Shown here: piece by piece, positions 1 through 7,486 of the stretch
Position numbering within the stretch: position 1 is the stretch's first letter
Layout of the letters: every line of letters begins with the position of its first letter
NCBI RefSeq assembly: GCF_002115725.1
Contig: NZ_JFKD01000001.1
Location: 310,001-374,000, forward strand
Source: Marivita cryptomonadis
GTDB taxonomy: Bacteria; Pseudomonadota; Alphaproteobacteria; Rhodobacterales; Rhodobacteraceae
Reading direction: 5' to 3'
DNA length: 64,000 nt
The notes under the pieces: model-generated
The model's database searches: none
Seen by the model: only the letters and a program-made list of their open reading frames with translations
Told to the model about the DNA's origin: nothing
Position numbers and translations under genes: made by a program

Positions 1-47
1 TTGGTCCTGCTTTTGAAACCAATATCACAGAGGACAGCCGGGCATGA
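1..47 (+). CDS. 3' end of upstream gene, probably molybdopterin oxidoreductase catalytic subunit (partial)
   Basis: The frame starting at base 3 is open from the window edge to TGA at 45-47 and encodes a tail ending ETNITEDSRA. This stop overlaps the ATG (44-46) of the Fe-S subunit gene as ATGA, the coupling used repeatedly in this window. DmsB-type genes normally follow the catalytic molybdopterin subunit, so this is most likely its C-terminus. Only about 14 residues are visible, so identity rests on context alone. Confidence 0.45.
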   Translation, partial: GPAFETNITEDSRA

Positions 48-793
48 CGCAGCTTCCCGAAAAGACCGACCGCAAGATGGGTCTGGTGATCGACCTTGAC
101 ACCTGCGTCGGGTGTCATGCCTGTGTCGTGTCCTGCAAAGGCTGGAACACCGAAAACTACGGCGCACCTTTGTCGGACCAAGATCCCTATGGCGCGGACC
201 CGTCCGGCACGTTCCTCAACCGGGTGCATTCCTACGAGGTGCAGCCAGAAAACGGCCCGGCCCAGCTCATTCATTTCCCGAAATCCTGCCTGCATTGCGA
301 AGATGCACCCTGCGTGACCGTGTGCCCGACGGGTGCCAGTTACAAGCGAACCGAAGACGGGATCGTTCTGGTGAACGAGAAAGACTGCATTGGCTGCGGT
401 CTCTGCGCTTGGGCCTGCCCCTATGGCGCGCGCGAGTTGGACAAGGCGGAAGGGGTGATGAAAAAATGCACCCTCTGCGTGGACCGCATCTATAACGAGA
501 ACCTCCCCGAGGAAGACCGCGTTCCCGCCTGCGTGCGCACCTGTCCGTCCAATGCCCGTCACTTCGGCGATCTGGGCGACCCGGATAGTGAGGTCAGCCA
601 GCTTGTCGCCGAACGCGGCGGGATGGACCTGATGCCGGAACAGGGCACCAAGCCCGTCAACAAATACCTGCCGCCGCGTCCCAAGGACCGGCTCAACGAA
701 GAAATCGACATCCTTGCCCCGCTGCTCGCCCCCGTGGTGGAAGAGCCCAAGGGCTTCCTTGGATGGCTCGACAAGACGCTGGAGAAACTCTGA
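44..793 (+). CDS. dmsB: DMSO reductase-type iron-sulfur subunit (DmsB-like, four 4Fe-4S clusters)
   Basis: This 249-residue protein is the electron-transfer subunit of a molybdopterin oxidoreductase of the DMSO reductase family. It carries sixteen cysteines in four groups: C21/24/27/31, C82/85/90/94, C115/118/121/125 and C142/145/163/167. That is the ferredoxin-like layout of DmsB, NrfC and PhsB. It would pass electrons between the membrane anchor encoded next and the catalytic subunit upstream. There is no signal peptide, as expected for a subunit that stays in the cytoplasm or is exported with a Tat partner. The start overlaps the upstream stop (ATGA), and the stop overlaps the next start (TGATG). 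The physiological substrate cannot be read from this subunit. Confidence 0.9.
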   Translation: MTQLPEKTDRKMGLVIDLDTCVGCHACVVSCKGWNTENYGAPLSDQDPYGADPSGTFLNRVHSYEVQPENGPAQLIHFPKSCLHCEDAPCVTVCPTGASYKRTEDGIVLVNEKDCIGCGLCAWACPYGARELDKAEGVMKKCTLCVDRIYNENLPEEDRVPACVRTCPSNARHFGDLGDPDSEVSQLVAERGGMDLMPEQGTKPVNKYLPPRPKDRLNEEIDILAPLLAPVVEEPKGFLGWLDKTLEKL

Positions 794-1665
794 TGCATCC
801 GGCTCCATCAATCATCGCGTTCAGCACGTTCTCCGGTCTTGGCTTGGGTCTGCTCTTCTGGCTGGGGATTGACGCAACAGCGCCTACAGGATGGGTGGCC
901 TTCGCATTCTTCGCGATTGGCTACGCATTGGCCGTGGGCGGTTTGATCTCTTCGACCTTCCACCTTGGCCGCCCCGAGCGGGCAATCAAGGCCTTCACCC
1001 AATGGCAGACAAGCTGGCTCAGCCGCGAGGCATGGTGCGCGGTAGCGGCATTGGTGACCATGGGGATTTACGCGTTCCTCTTGGTGTTCTTCGACACGCA
1101 GGTTTCTATCCTCGGCTGGATCGGAGCGGCCTTTGCGCTGGCCACCGTCTACACGACGTCAATGATCTACGCACAGCTCAAGACCGTGCCGCGTTGGAAC
1201 ACTGTCCTGACCTCGGCACTCTTCCTGGCGCTGTCGATTGCAGGCGGGGCGCTGCTTTCGGGGCGTGTGACCATCGGTCTGATCCTGCTCTTGGTGGCGG
1301 GTGGCCTTCAGGCGCTTTGGTGGAAAACCGGGGACGCGCGGTTCAAGCAAAGCGGTACCGACCTCAATACCGCAACCGGCCTTGGTAACATCGGCGAGGT
1401 CCGTGCTTTTGAGCCGCCGCATACCGGTACGAACTACCTGCTTAACGAGATGGTCTACACCGTGGGTCGCAGGCATGCGCAAAAGCTGCGGATGATTGCG
1501 CTGGTGCTGATGCTGGTTTTGCCAGTGCTCCTTCTGTTGCTGCCCTATCCGCACATCTTCGGGCTGTTGGCCCTGATCAGTCACATCGCAGGTGTGCTGG
1601 TGTCCCGCTGGCTGTTCTTTGCAGAAGCTGAACACGTGGTCGGCCTTTACTACGGGATGCGGTGA
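793..1665 (+). CDS. dmsC: DmsC-like membrane anchor subunit of the oxidoreductase
   Basis: This 290-residue, very hydrophobic protein has about eight predicted membrane helices and matches the size and look of DmsC, the quinol-interacting anchor of DMSO reductase complexes. I chose the ATG at 793, which overlaps the TGA of the Fe-S subunit gene; a longer reading frame from 763 would add ten residues unlike any DmsC start. Motifs such as HLGRPERAIKAF (helix 2 region) and the HAQKLR segment before the last helices are typical of the family. It should exchange electrons with the quinone pool. The NTF2-like gene follows after three bases, so the three genes are probably one transcript. Confidence 0.87.
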   Translation: MHPAPSIIAFSTFSGLGLGLLFWLGIDATAPTGWVAFAFFAIGYALAVGGLISSTFHLGRPERAIKAFTQWQTSWLSREAWCAVAALVTMGIYAFLLVFFDTQVSILGWIGAAFALATVYTTSMIYAQLKTVPRWNTVLTSALFLALSIAGGALLSGRVTIGLILLLVAGGLQALWWKTGDARFKQSGTDLNTATGLGNIGEVRAFEPPHTGTNYLLNEMVYTVGRRHAQKLRMIALVLMLVLPVLLLLLPYPHIFGLLALISHIAGVLVSRWLFFAEAEHVVGLYYGMR

Positions 1666-1668
1666 CAC

Positions 1669-2652
1669 ATGCCATTCCTTCCGGGGTTCGACGCGCGCTG
1701 GAAGAATGTTCCCGACTATATCCTCGGGATCACCAAGGACATTTGGGAAGACCGCGGCATCCACACGCTGCACCAATACTACGGGCCAGAGCTTGTGGTC
1801 CGCTCGCCAGCTTCTGTCATAAAGGGCAACACCGGGATCATCGCCGCGACCGAGGCCACTTTGGCCGAATTTCCGGATCGTCAGCTTCTGGGCGAAGACG
1901 TGATCTGGGGCGCCACTGGCGACGATAGCTTCCTGTCTTCGCATCGTCTCTATTGCACCGCCACACATGACGGACCGGGTGTGTATGGCGCGCCGACGGG
2001 GCGCAAACTGGCCTATCGCATCCTTGCCGATTGCTGGTGCCGCGACAACGGCGTGTATGACGAGTGGTTGGTACGGGATCAGGGCGCGATTGTCCGGCAG
2101 ATGGGTTTGGATGTGGTCGATTGGACCCGTGAACTCATCGCGCGTGAAGGTGGGCCAGACGTTTGCGTGAAACCGCTGACACCCGCGACAGACATGCCCG
2201 GGCCTTACAAAGGCACCGGCAACGACAATCCTTGGGGCCAGGCCTTGGCCGACATCCTGACGCAGATCGCCAAAGCGGAATTCTCTGTCATCCCCCAAAG
2301 CTATGATCGCGCTGCCGAACTGGCCTATCCGGGGCATGTCCTAGGCGCGGGGTGGTCTGATGCAGACCAGTTCTGGATGCAACTTCACGCAGCGTTCCCA
2401 AACGCGCAGTTTTCTATCGATCACCAAATCGGGATGGAGGAGCCGCTGTGCGGGGCGCGTGCTGCGGTGCGCTGGTCTTTGCACGGCACCCATTCTGGCT
2501 GGGGCATGTTCGGCGCGCCGACCGGGGTTGAAGTGTTCATCATGGGCATCACCCATGCCGAGTTTGGCCGCCACGGCCTGCGGCGTGAATGGACGTTGAT
2601 CGACGAAACGGCGATCTGGAAACAGATCCTGTTGGCGACCGGAAACCTCTGA
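1669..2652 (+). CDS. Two-domain NTF2/SnoaL-like protein
   Basis: This 327-residue soluble protein appears to be two NTF2/SnoaL-like alpha+beta domains in tandem, roughly residues 10-140 and 190-325. SnoaL-type domains bind small hydrophobic or polar ligands in a cone-shaped pocket and act as cyclases, isomerases or lyases, or only as binding proteins; no catalytic set can be assigned here. It starts three bases after the DmsC stop, so it is probably translated from the DMSO-reductase-type operon. Its substrate is unknown. Two further NTF2-like proteins lie in the window (3651-4178 and 14120-15112). It converges with the lacI gene, with almost no intergenic space. Confidence 0.7.
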   Translation: MPFLPGFDARWKNVPDYILGITKDIWEDRGIHTLHQYYGPELVVRSPASVIKGNTGIIAATEATLAEFPDRQLLGEDVIWGATGDDSFLSSHRLYCTATHDGPGVYGAPTGRKLAYRILADCWCRDNGVYDEWLVRDQGAIVRQMGLDVVDWTRELIAREGGPDVCVKPLTPATDMPGPYKGTGNDNPWGQALADILTQIAKAEFSVIPQSYDRAAELAYPGHVLGAGWSDADQFWMQLHAAFPNAQFSIDHQIGMEEPLCGARAAVRWSLHGTHSGWGMFGAPTGVEVFIMGITHAEFGRHGLRREWTLIDETAIWKQILLATGNL

Positions 2653-2655
2653 CCT

Positions 2656-3654
2656 CTACGCCGTTATGCGACGCACCAGAGTTACGGGCAACGGTGCAGG
2701 GGGCAAAACCTCTGTCCCGCCGATTTCGGACAGCAGCGCATCTACGGTGGTGCTTACCATCGCTTCGGCATCCTGCTTGACCGTGGTCAGGCCATAGGCT
2801 GGCCATGCCGCGCTTGGCACATCGTCGAACCCGATCAGCGCCACATCTTCCGGTACGCGCAAACCCAGTTCTGACCGCAAAACATCCATCACGCCAAACG
2901 CCATGTAATCGTTGGCCACAAACACGGCATCCGGCCTGTCGGGTGTATCGAACATCCGCCGTGCAGCTTCTTTCGCACGGGGCAAGCGGTAGTCGCCGAC
3001 CTCGCGTGCAAACAGACCGAGTCCCGCAGTGCGCAGCCCTTCCATGAAACCCGCCTCACGGTCCCGCTGCGTGCTTGCGCCTTCCCAGCCCGCAATATGG
3101 CCAATCCGGTTGCGCCCCAGCGAGATCAGATGCTCCGCCGCCAAACGCCCACCCATGCGGTTGTCCGACACCACCGCCAACTCGCCCTCTGCCTCAAGCT
3201 TGCGATTGAACAGAACGACAGGAACACCCGATGCGCGGCAGCGATCTGCAAGATCGGAACTCAGGGAAACCGAGGCCAATATCAGACCGTCCACTTGGTA
3301 ATCGAGGATCTGGCTCACCACGTCTTCGACATCATCCGTAGAGTGCGCCGCCATGAAGACCAGCACGTGATACCCCTCGCGCTCCAGCGCTTCGGACAGC
3401 AGTTCCAGCACGGTCGGGTAGAAATGGTTATCAAGATAAGCCACCACCAGCCCAATGATCTTGCTTTTTCCGGTCAGCATCGCGCGCGCCAGCACGTTGG
3501 GTCGGTAGCCCAGTGCGCTGGCAGCCTCGCGCACCTTGGAGGCCGTGCGTTCGCTGACCGAAGCCCCGGGTGTGAACACGCGGCTGACCGCAGAGCGACT
3601 GACCCCCGCGCGCTTGGCCACGTCAAGCGATGTGACTTTGCGCGTTGTGGTCAT
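2656..3654 (-). CDS. LacI-family transcriptional regulator
   Basis: This 332-residue regulator has the N-terminal LacI helix-turn-helix at about residues 6-28 (motif LDVAKRAGVSRSAVSRVF) and the hinge helix segment near residue 50. A periplasmic-binding-protein-like effector domain with DGLILASVSL and GFDDVPSA motifs follows. Regulators of this type usually respond to sugars or related small molecules. The ATG overlaps the stop of the upstream NTF2-like gene (ATGA), so the two are co-transcribed. A LacI-type palindrome just upstream of that gene (4186-4199) suggests autoregulation. The effector is unknown; neighbouring NTF2-like and oxidoreductase genes are the likely targets. Confidence 0.9.
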   Translation of the reverse strand: MTTTRKVTSLDVAKRAGVSRSAVSRVFTPGASVSERTASKVREAASALGYRPNVLARAMLTGKSKIIGLVVAYLDNHFYPTVLELLSEALEREGYHVLVFMAAHSTDDVEDVVSQILDYQVDGLILASVSLSSDLADRCRASGVPVVLFNRKLEAEGELAVVSDNRMGGRLAAEHLISLGRNRIGHIAGWEGASTQRDREAGFMEGLRTAGLGLFAREVGDYRLPRAKEAARRMFDTPDRPDAVFVANDYMAFGVMDVLRSELGLRVPEDVALIGFDDVPSAAWPAYGLTTVKQDAEAMVSTTVDALLSEIGGTEVLPPAPLPVTLVRRITA

Positions 3655-4178
3655 GGGGCAGGTGGGGTCTTTTCGCCCCTATCATAGATTTCCCAGCCTT
3701 CGCCGCCGAACACGTCAACGCCAAGCTGTGCCAGCACATGCGGGAAGTCGACCATCACGTAATTGTCGACGATCTTGCCATCGACCACTTTCCAGAAATC
3801 CATGTACCGGATGGTGACGCGCTTGCCTGTCGGCTCCACCCCCATGAACCGCCCTGAATGTATCGCTTCCTGACGTCCAAAGGCAGCGGCCCATTCGCCC
3901 ATGTAAAGCCGCGCTTCGTCAACGCAGACCTTGTCGGAGAATGCCGCCTGAAACGGCTTTTGCCAGTTGTCCTGAAACTCCCGCAGACCCTCTTTGGTCC
4001 CGCAGCCGGTGTTGCCCATCCAGCGGAACCCTTCGGCAAAGAACGCACCGATATCGGCAATGCGGTGGTCGTTGAGACCGTCCACCATGCCTTCGATCAC
4101 CCGGCGGGTGTCTTCGGTCTTGGACAGATCCGTATCGCGGGTCAGAACCGCCTGTTCCGGTCGTGCGCCTGCCATCAT
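3651..4178 (-). CDS. NTF2/SnoaL-like protein in operon with lacI
   Basis: This 175-residue single NTF2-like domain protein resembles SnoaL-type ligand-binding folds. The segment FMGVEPTGKRVTIRYMDF and the following NYVMVDFPHVLAQLGVD closely parallel the C-terminal domain of the NTF2-like protein at 14120-15112 (FMGMPATGKRVEFRVIDF and LLHLWAQQGVD), so the two are paralogues. Two ATG codons (4178 and 4175) are possible starts, with GAGGG just upstream. It is the first gene of a two-gene unit with lacI. The reaction is unknown; the family includes both enzymes and non-catalytic binders. Confidence 0.7.
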   Translation of the reverse strand: MMAGARPEQAVLTRDTDLSKTEDTRRVIEGMVDGLNDHRIADIGAFFAEGFRWMGNTGCGTKEGLREFQDNWQKPFQAAFSDKVCVDEARLYMGEWAAAFGRQEAIHSGRFMGVEPTGKRVTIRYMDFWKVVDGKIVDNYVMVDFPHVLAQLGVDVFGGEGWEIYDRGEKTPPAP

Positions 4179-4185
4179 CCCTCAC

Positions 4186-4199
4186 TGCATGCGTTTGCA
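4186..4199 (-). promoter_or_regulatory. Probable LacI-family operator upstream of the NTF2-like/lacI unit
   Basis: On the minus strand the site reads TGCAAACGCATGCA. It has the central CG and outer TGCA arms of LacI-family operators of the TGCAAACGTTTGCA type, with two mismatches. It lies eight bases upstream of the start codon at 4178, where binding would block initiation, consistent with autorepression by the LacI protein two genes downstream. Confidence 0.5.
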
Positions 4200-4236
4200 C
4201 GAGACTGGACGCAACCCCCCCGATTTGGCAAGGGCG

Positions 4237-4881
4237 TTACTTGGACTTCCAGCTGTCCAGCCACCGGCGCAACCCACCGCGACGACGCGCAATCCCGTCG
4301 CCCACGGCATCGAACCCCTCTTCCACGTCTTCCAGAACCGGGTCGATCCGCGCGATGCGGAAGCGCCGCCAGCGCACCCAGATAGCCCAAAACAGCGCGG
4401 TCAAGGTCGTCAGGATGATGATGTTGATCCACGGAATGATCCGCACATCCGGGCCATCCACAGCCCGCACATTCAAAGCGTTGGGAAAGATCGTCAGGAA
4501 TTCGTTGCGCCAGCCGTAATGCTTGATCACCACCCATTGCGGCGCGGCAGACGTGCTGCGCAGGTCGGCGGCTTCGGCCTGCAGGTTCGATGTGTCGAAC
4601 TTGAAATAGGGCGGCCAACCCCAGCCGGTGTCTTCGTTGCGGTAGACCATGACATCGCCACCCGACCGCACGCCTGAGATGAAGAAAACGTCGCGGTTCG
4701 GCAGGCTGCCATCGCTGCCCACATCTGCGGACGCCCAGAACCAGCGGTTCTCGCCGGGATCAACGCGGCGCACTTCGGTATCGGTGATCCGCGCGATATC
4801 GTGCTGCGGGAGCGTGTAATGCAGGAACGACGCGAACAGCACCCAAAAGGTCAGGATGAAAGCCCATTTGATGTAACCCAC
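4237..4881 (-). CDS. DUF1523-like membrane protein
   Basis: This 214-residue protein has one membrane helix at the N-terminus (about residues 5-22), a large likely periplasmic region, a second helix at about 148-168 and a basic cytoplasmic tail. It resembles DUF1523 proteins, a Rhodobacterales family without known function. The start codon is GTG at 4881 with GGGGAC upstream. It is the last gene of the minus-strand AAA ATPase cluster, ten bases after the small membrane protein gene. Function is unknown; the context suggests a membrane component of that cluster. Confidence 0.72.
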   Translation of the reverse strand: MGYIKWAFILTFWVLFASFLHYTLPQHDIARITDTEVRRVDPGENRWFWASADVGSDGSLPNRDVFFISGVRSGGDVMVYRNEDTGWGWPPYFKFDTSNLQAEAADLRSTSAAPQWVVIKHYGWRNEFLTIFPNALNVRAVDGPDVRIIPWINIIILTTLTALFWAIWVRWRRFRIARIDPVLEDVEEGFDAVGDGIARRRGGLRRWLDSWKSK

Positions 4882-4891
4882 GGCGCGTCCC

Positions 4892-5158
4892 CTAGTAGAA
4901 GTTCGTAAAGTAGATGATCACAGAGATAACCGTCAGCGGCACGATATACACCCCCAGAATGAGCTTACGTCGCAGCGATCCGTCATACTCGCGCAAGCCA
5001 CCTTCGACAAAGGTCTCTCTGTCGCCTTCCCTGATCTCTTCGTCCCATTCCTTTTCCAGCTTGTCCCGCCGCACCGCACGCGAATAAAGCGAAAGGCAGA
5101 TATAGACCACGCTCAGGACCAGAAATCCGATCACCAGCAACCGACCAAGTGCAAACAT
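4892..5158 (-). CDS. Small two-helix membrane protein, unknown
   Basis: This 88-residue protein has a hydrophobic helix at each end (about residues 4-24 and 66-86) joined by a highly charged 40-residue loop rich in Glu, Asp, Arg and Lys. A GGAGGTAGG ribosome-binding site overlaps the stop of the upstream gene, which supports the ATG at 5158 and co-translation. I recognise no family. It sits between the DUF6638-like and DUF1523-like genes and probably works with them at the membrane. Confidence 0.7.
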   Translation of the reverse strand: MFALGRLLVIGFLVLSVVYICLSLYSRAVRRDKLEKEWDEEIREGDRETFVEGGLREYDGSLRRKLILGVYIVPLTVISVIIYFTNFY

Positions 5159-5161
5159 ACC

Positions 5162-6496
5162 CTACCTCCGAACCGCGCCCCACGGACCAACACGCGTGAT
5201 CATATCCTCGCGCACGGGCTTAGGTTCTTCAAGCGGCGCGTCATGACCGAACAACGCCTCTCGCGCACCGGCCTTGTCGGCCACGTATTCCCGCGTCAGG
5301 AAATCCACCACATAGGCACGCTTTGTGTCCGTCCAGCCGCGATAGGCGGCGTAGAACGCCTCCTTGTGGCAGATGTAAAGCTGCCGGATGTCCTTGGGTG
5401 ACAGCTCGGACAGCAGCATGTTCACCAGCGTCGCATCCTTGGTGTCACTGGCCCGCAGCGTGTAGAAATAGGCCGGATGGTCACTCGCGATCCGGGGCCA
5501 TTTGGCATCCCCATCGGCCCATTGCACCAACTGGTTCAGCGCATGCCATTCGGGTGGCAACCGATCCGAATACCGCCGCGCGAGCCCGCGAATGTCTCGC
5601 CGGGTCGCCCCGGTCAGGTCGATCTCCGCCTCCTGAGCGATATCCACAACGACGAAATCCATCTTCTGCCGCAGAATGGCCGACGCATCGATCCCCCGCG
5701 CCTTCACAATCGGTTCCACCAACCCGTTCAGGTCCAGAAACTTCGCCACCTTGTTCCTGTCCTTGAGCGCAAACGTATAGGCAATCGGCAACCCCGGCAC
5801 CGCGTCCCCGGCACAGATCGTCGCCGGATGCTCCACATCGCGAAACACATACATCCCGCCGAAATGGCTTGTGTGGAAATTCTCCTGCCGGAACTCCATC
5901 TGTTTGAGCCGCACCGGGTTGCGCACCACATCGCCCGTCCGTTTCGCCAAGGTGATCATGTCCGCGATCAGCACATCATCGTGCCAGCCGTCCGGCTCCG
6001 TCTTGAACCGATCCACCAGCGCGCCCAGCTTTTCCGCATCGCGCACCGTGCCGCTTGTCGTGTCCGCCTCGATCCTGATGGTGTGAATATCGAACAGCCG
6101 CTCCGGGTTGGACACGTCGAACACCGTGTTCACCAACTCCCCCGCCACCGCGTCCTTGGCGGTCAGCGCGAACAACTGGCTCTCATTCGCCTCGATGAAC
6201 TGCCGCAGAATACCCCGCGAAGTCGAGAATTTCGCATCGAGCAGCGGCGCCGTCTTCTGCTGCGTCGTAAGGAGGATAAACTGCCGGTTCACCCCGTTGT
6301 GGTTGAGGTAGAGCGGGTCGTTGAGTTCGTCCCCCACCTCGGGCGAAAAGCCGGAGATGTCGATGTGGAAATCGGTCTGGGCTGTGGTCTTGCCGGTGAG
6401 ATGTTTCAGCGCCCGGTTATACCGTTCGACCAGCGCCGGTGAGGCGACATGGATCAGGTTGCCGAACATCAGACCTGATTGGATGAGGCGGTTCAT
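5162..6496 (-). CDS. DUF6638-like protein of the AAA ATPase cluster
   Basis: This soluble protein of 444 residues has no signal peptide or membrane helix. The N-terminus MNRLIQSGLMFGNLIHVASP matches my memory of the DUF6638 family of Rhodobacterales, though the family number is not certain. I prefer the ATG at 6496; an upstream in-frame TTG at 6535 would add 13 residues but lacks a ribosome-binding site. No catalytic motif is evident. It lies downstream of the AAA ATPase gene and immediately upstream of two membrane-protein genes. An adaptor or substrate-recognition role for the ATPase is possible but is inference only. Confidence 0.72.
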   Translation of the reverse strand: MNRLIQSGLMFGNLIHVASPALVERYNRALKHLTGKTTAQTDFHIDISGFSPEVGDELNDPLYLNHNGVNRQFILLTTQQKTAPLLDAKFSTSRGILRQFIEANESQLFALTAKDAVAGELVNTVFDVSNPERLFDIHTIRIEADTTSGTVRDAEKLGALVDRFKTEPDGWHDDVLIADMITLAKRTGDVVRNPVRLKQMEFRQENFHTSHFGGMYVFRDVEHPATICAGDAVPGLPIAYTFALKDRNKVAKFLDLNGLVEPIVKARGIDASAILRQKMDFVVVDIAQEAEIDLTGATRRDIRGLARRYSDRLPPEWHALNQLVQWADGDAKWPRIASDHPAYFYTLRASDTKDATLVNMLLSELSPKDIRQLYICHKEAFYAAYRGWTDTKRAYVVDFLTREYVADKAGAREALFGHDAPLEEPKPVREDMITRVGPWGAVRR

Positions 6497-6595
6497 GGAT
6501 AAACTCGTGTCGGTTGGTAAGTGAACAGTATCCAAGGAGCAGGCCTAGATATGCATGTCAGATGTTTCACGACAAACATGCTAAGTTTTCCACTT

Positions 6596-7486
6596 CTAAG
6601 ATTGTGTTTCATCACCTGGCGTAAAGACACCGATCAACTCTTGAGGTTGCCAAATAAATTCTCTCTCGCTGATTTCTTTGACTAGCCGATAAGTATCAAG
6701 CAGGTTTAGCCGCTTGGCCCATAGTGTGTTCAAAACGCTTGCGCGATTATGGTGAGAAACAATCTCCTCGAGCCGGGTTAGGTAAGTGATGATTACGGAG
6801 CGTTCGTCGGAGCTGGGAAGCGGGTCAACAAATCTACTCACATTCTCCAGTATTAGTGCATCATTTGCTGATTGAGCATGCTCGTAAATATCTTGGCAAA
6901 ACTCCTCCAAATTGAAATCGTCGTATCCCTCGGTATCAGGAAACAATGAAACGTAGCTGTCGAAATCATCACTGTCTTCGTACAAAGGCACTGCATTTCC
7001 ATTTTCCTTGGACCAAACATACGTGCTCCAAGTAGGTGAAATCTCCTTTTTGCAAAAGTCATGAAGGTTCCGGATCATTTCTTCTAATATCCTTCGTTGT
7101 GTCTCTTGAACCAGAGACTCACGCTGGACCTGCGATGTTGAGGTTTGAGCCTCCAAAGAAATAGCCATTTTTTCAGTGGCTTCTCTATTCCTCCGGTATT
7201 CATTTCTTGTGAGTTCTAATTCTAGTCTTTGGGCCCGGAGCTCCGAAGACTGCAAAATTATTGCAACTGCCGCTGCGAGAAACGCTAGGGGACCGAATAT
7301 TCCAGCGAGCGTGTCGCCAATAGCGTTTGGAGGAAGTGTTATGAATTTTTGAAAAAAACTTGCGCATAGTCCTTCGTTATCGCAGTAGGTAATGTGCCCG
7401 ATAAAAACTATCGGGAAGCCGATTATGGCAAGTGTAACTGTCGTCGCACCGAGCCATAAATTCGAATCTCTTTGTCGCTTGCTCAT
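6596..7486 (-). CDS. Two-TM membrane protein with coiled coil, A+T-rich accessory gene
   Basis: This 296-residue protein has two membrane helices (about residues 14-33 and 53-78), a coiled-coil stretch rich in Glu/Arg (about 80-140), and a C-terminal acidic soluble domain with no recognised motif. Its codon use is visibly richer in A+T than every neighbour, a sign of later acquisition. Yet its ATG overlaps the stop of the AAA ATPase gene as ATGA (7483-7486), so it is translationally coupled. Proteins of this form (two helices, coiled coil, variable soluble end) recur as poorly characterised accessory genes, sometimes near defence loci. No function is assigned. Confidence 0.72.
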   Translation of the reverse strand: MSKRQRDSNLWLGATTVTLAIIGFPIVFIGHITYCDNEGLCASFFQKFITLPPNAIGDTLAGIFGPLAFLAAAVAIILQSSELRAQRLELELTRNEYRRNREATEKMAISLEAQTSTSQVQRESLVQETQRRILEEMIRNLHDFCKKEISPTWSTYVWSKENGNAVPLYEDSDDFDSYVSLFPDTEGYDDFNLEEFCQDIYEHAQSANDALILENVSRFVDPLPSSDERSVIITYLTRLEEIVSHHNRASVLNTLWAKRLNLLDTYRLVKEISEREFIWQPQELIGVFTPGDETQS

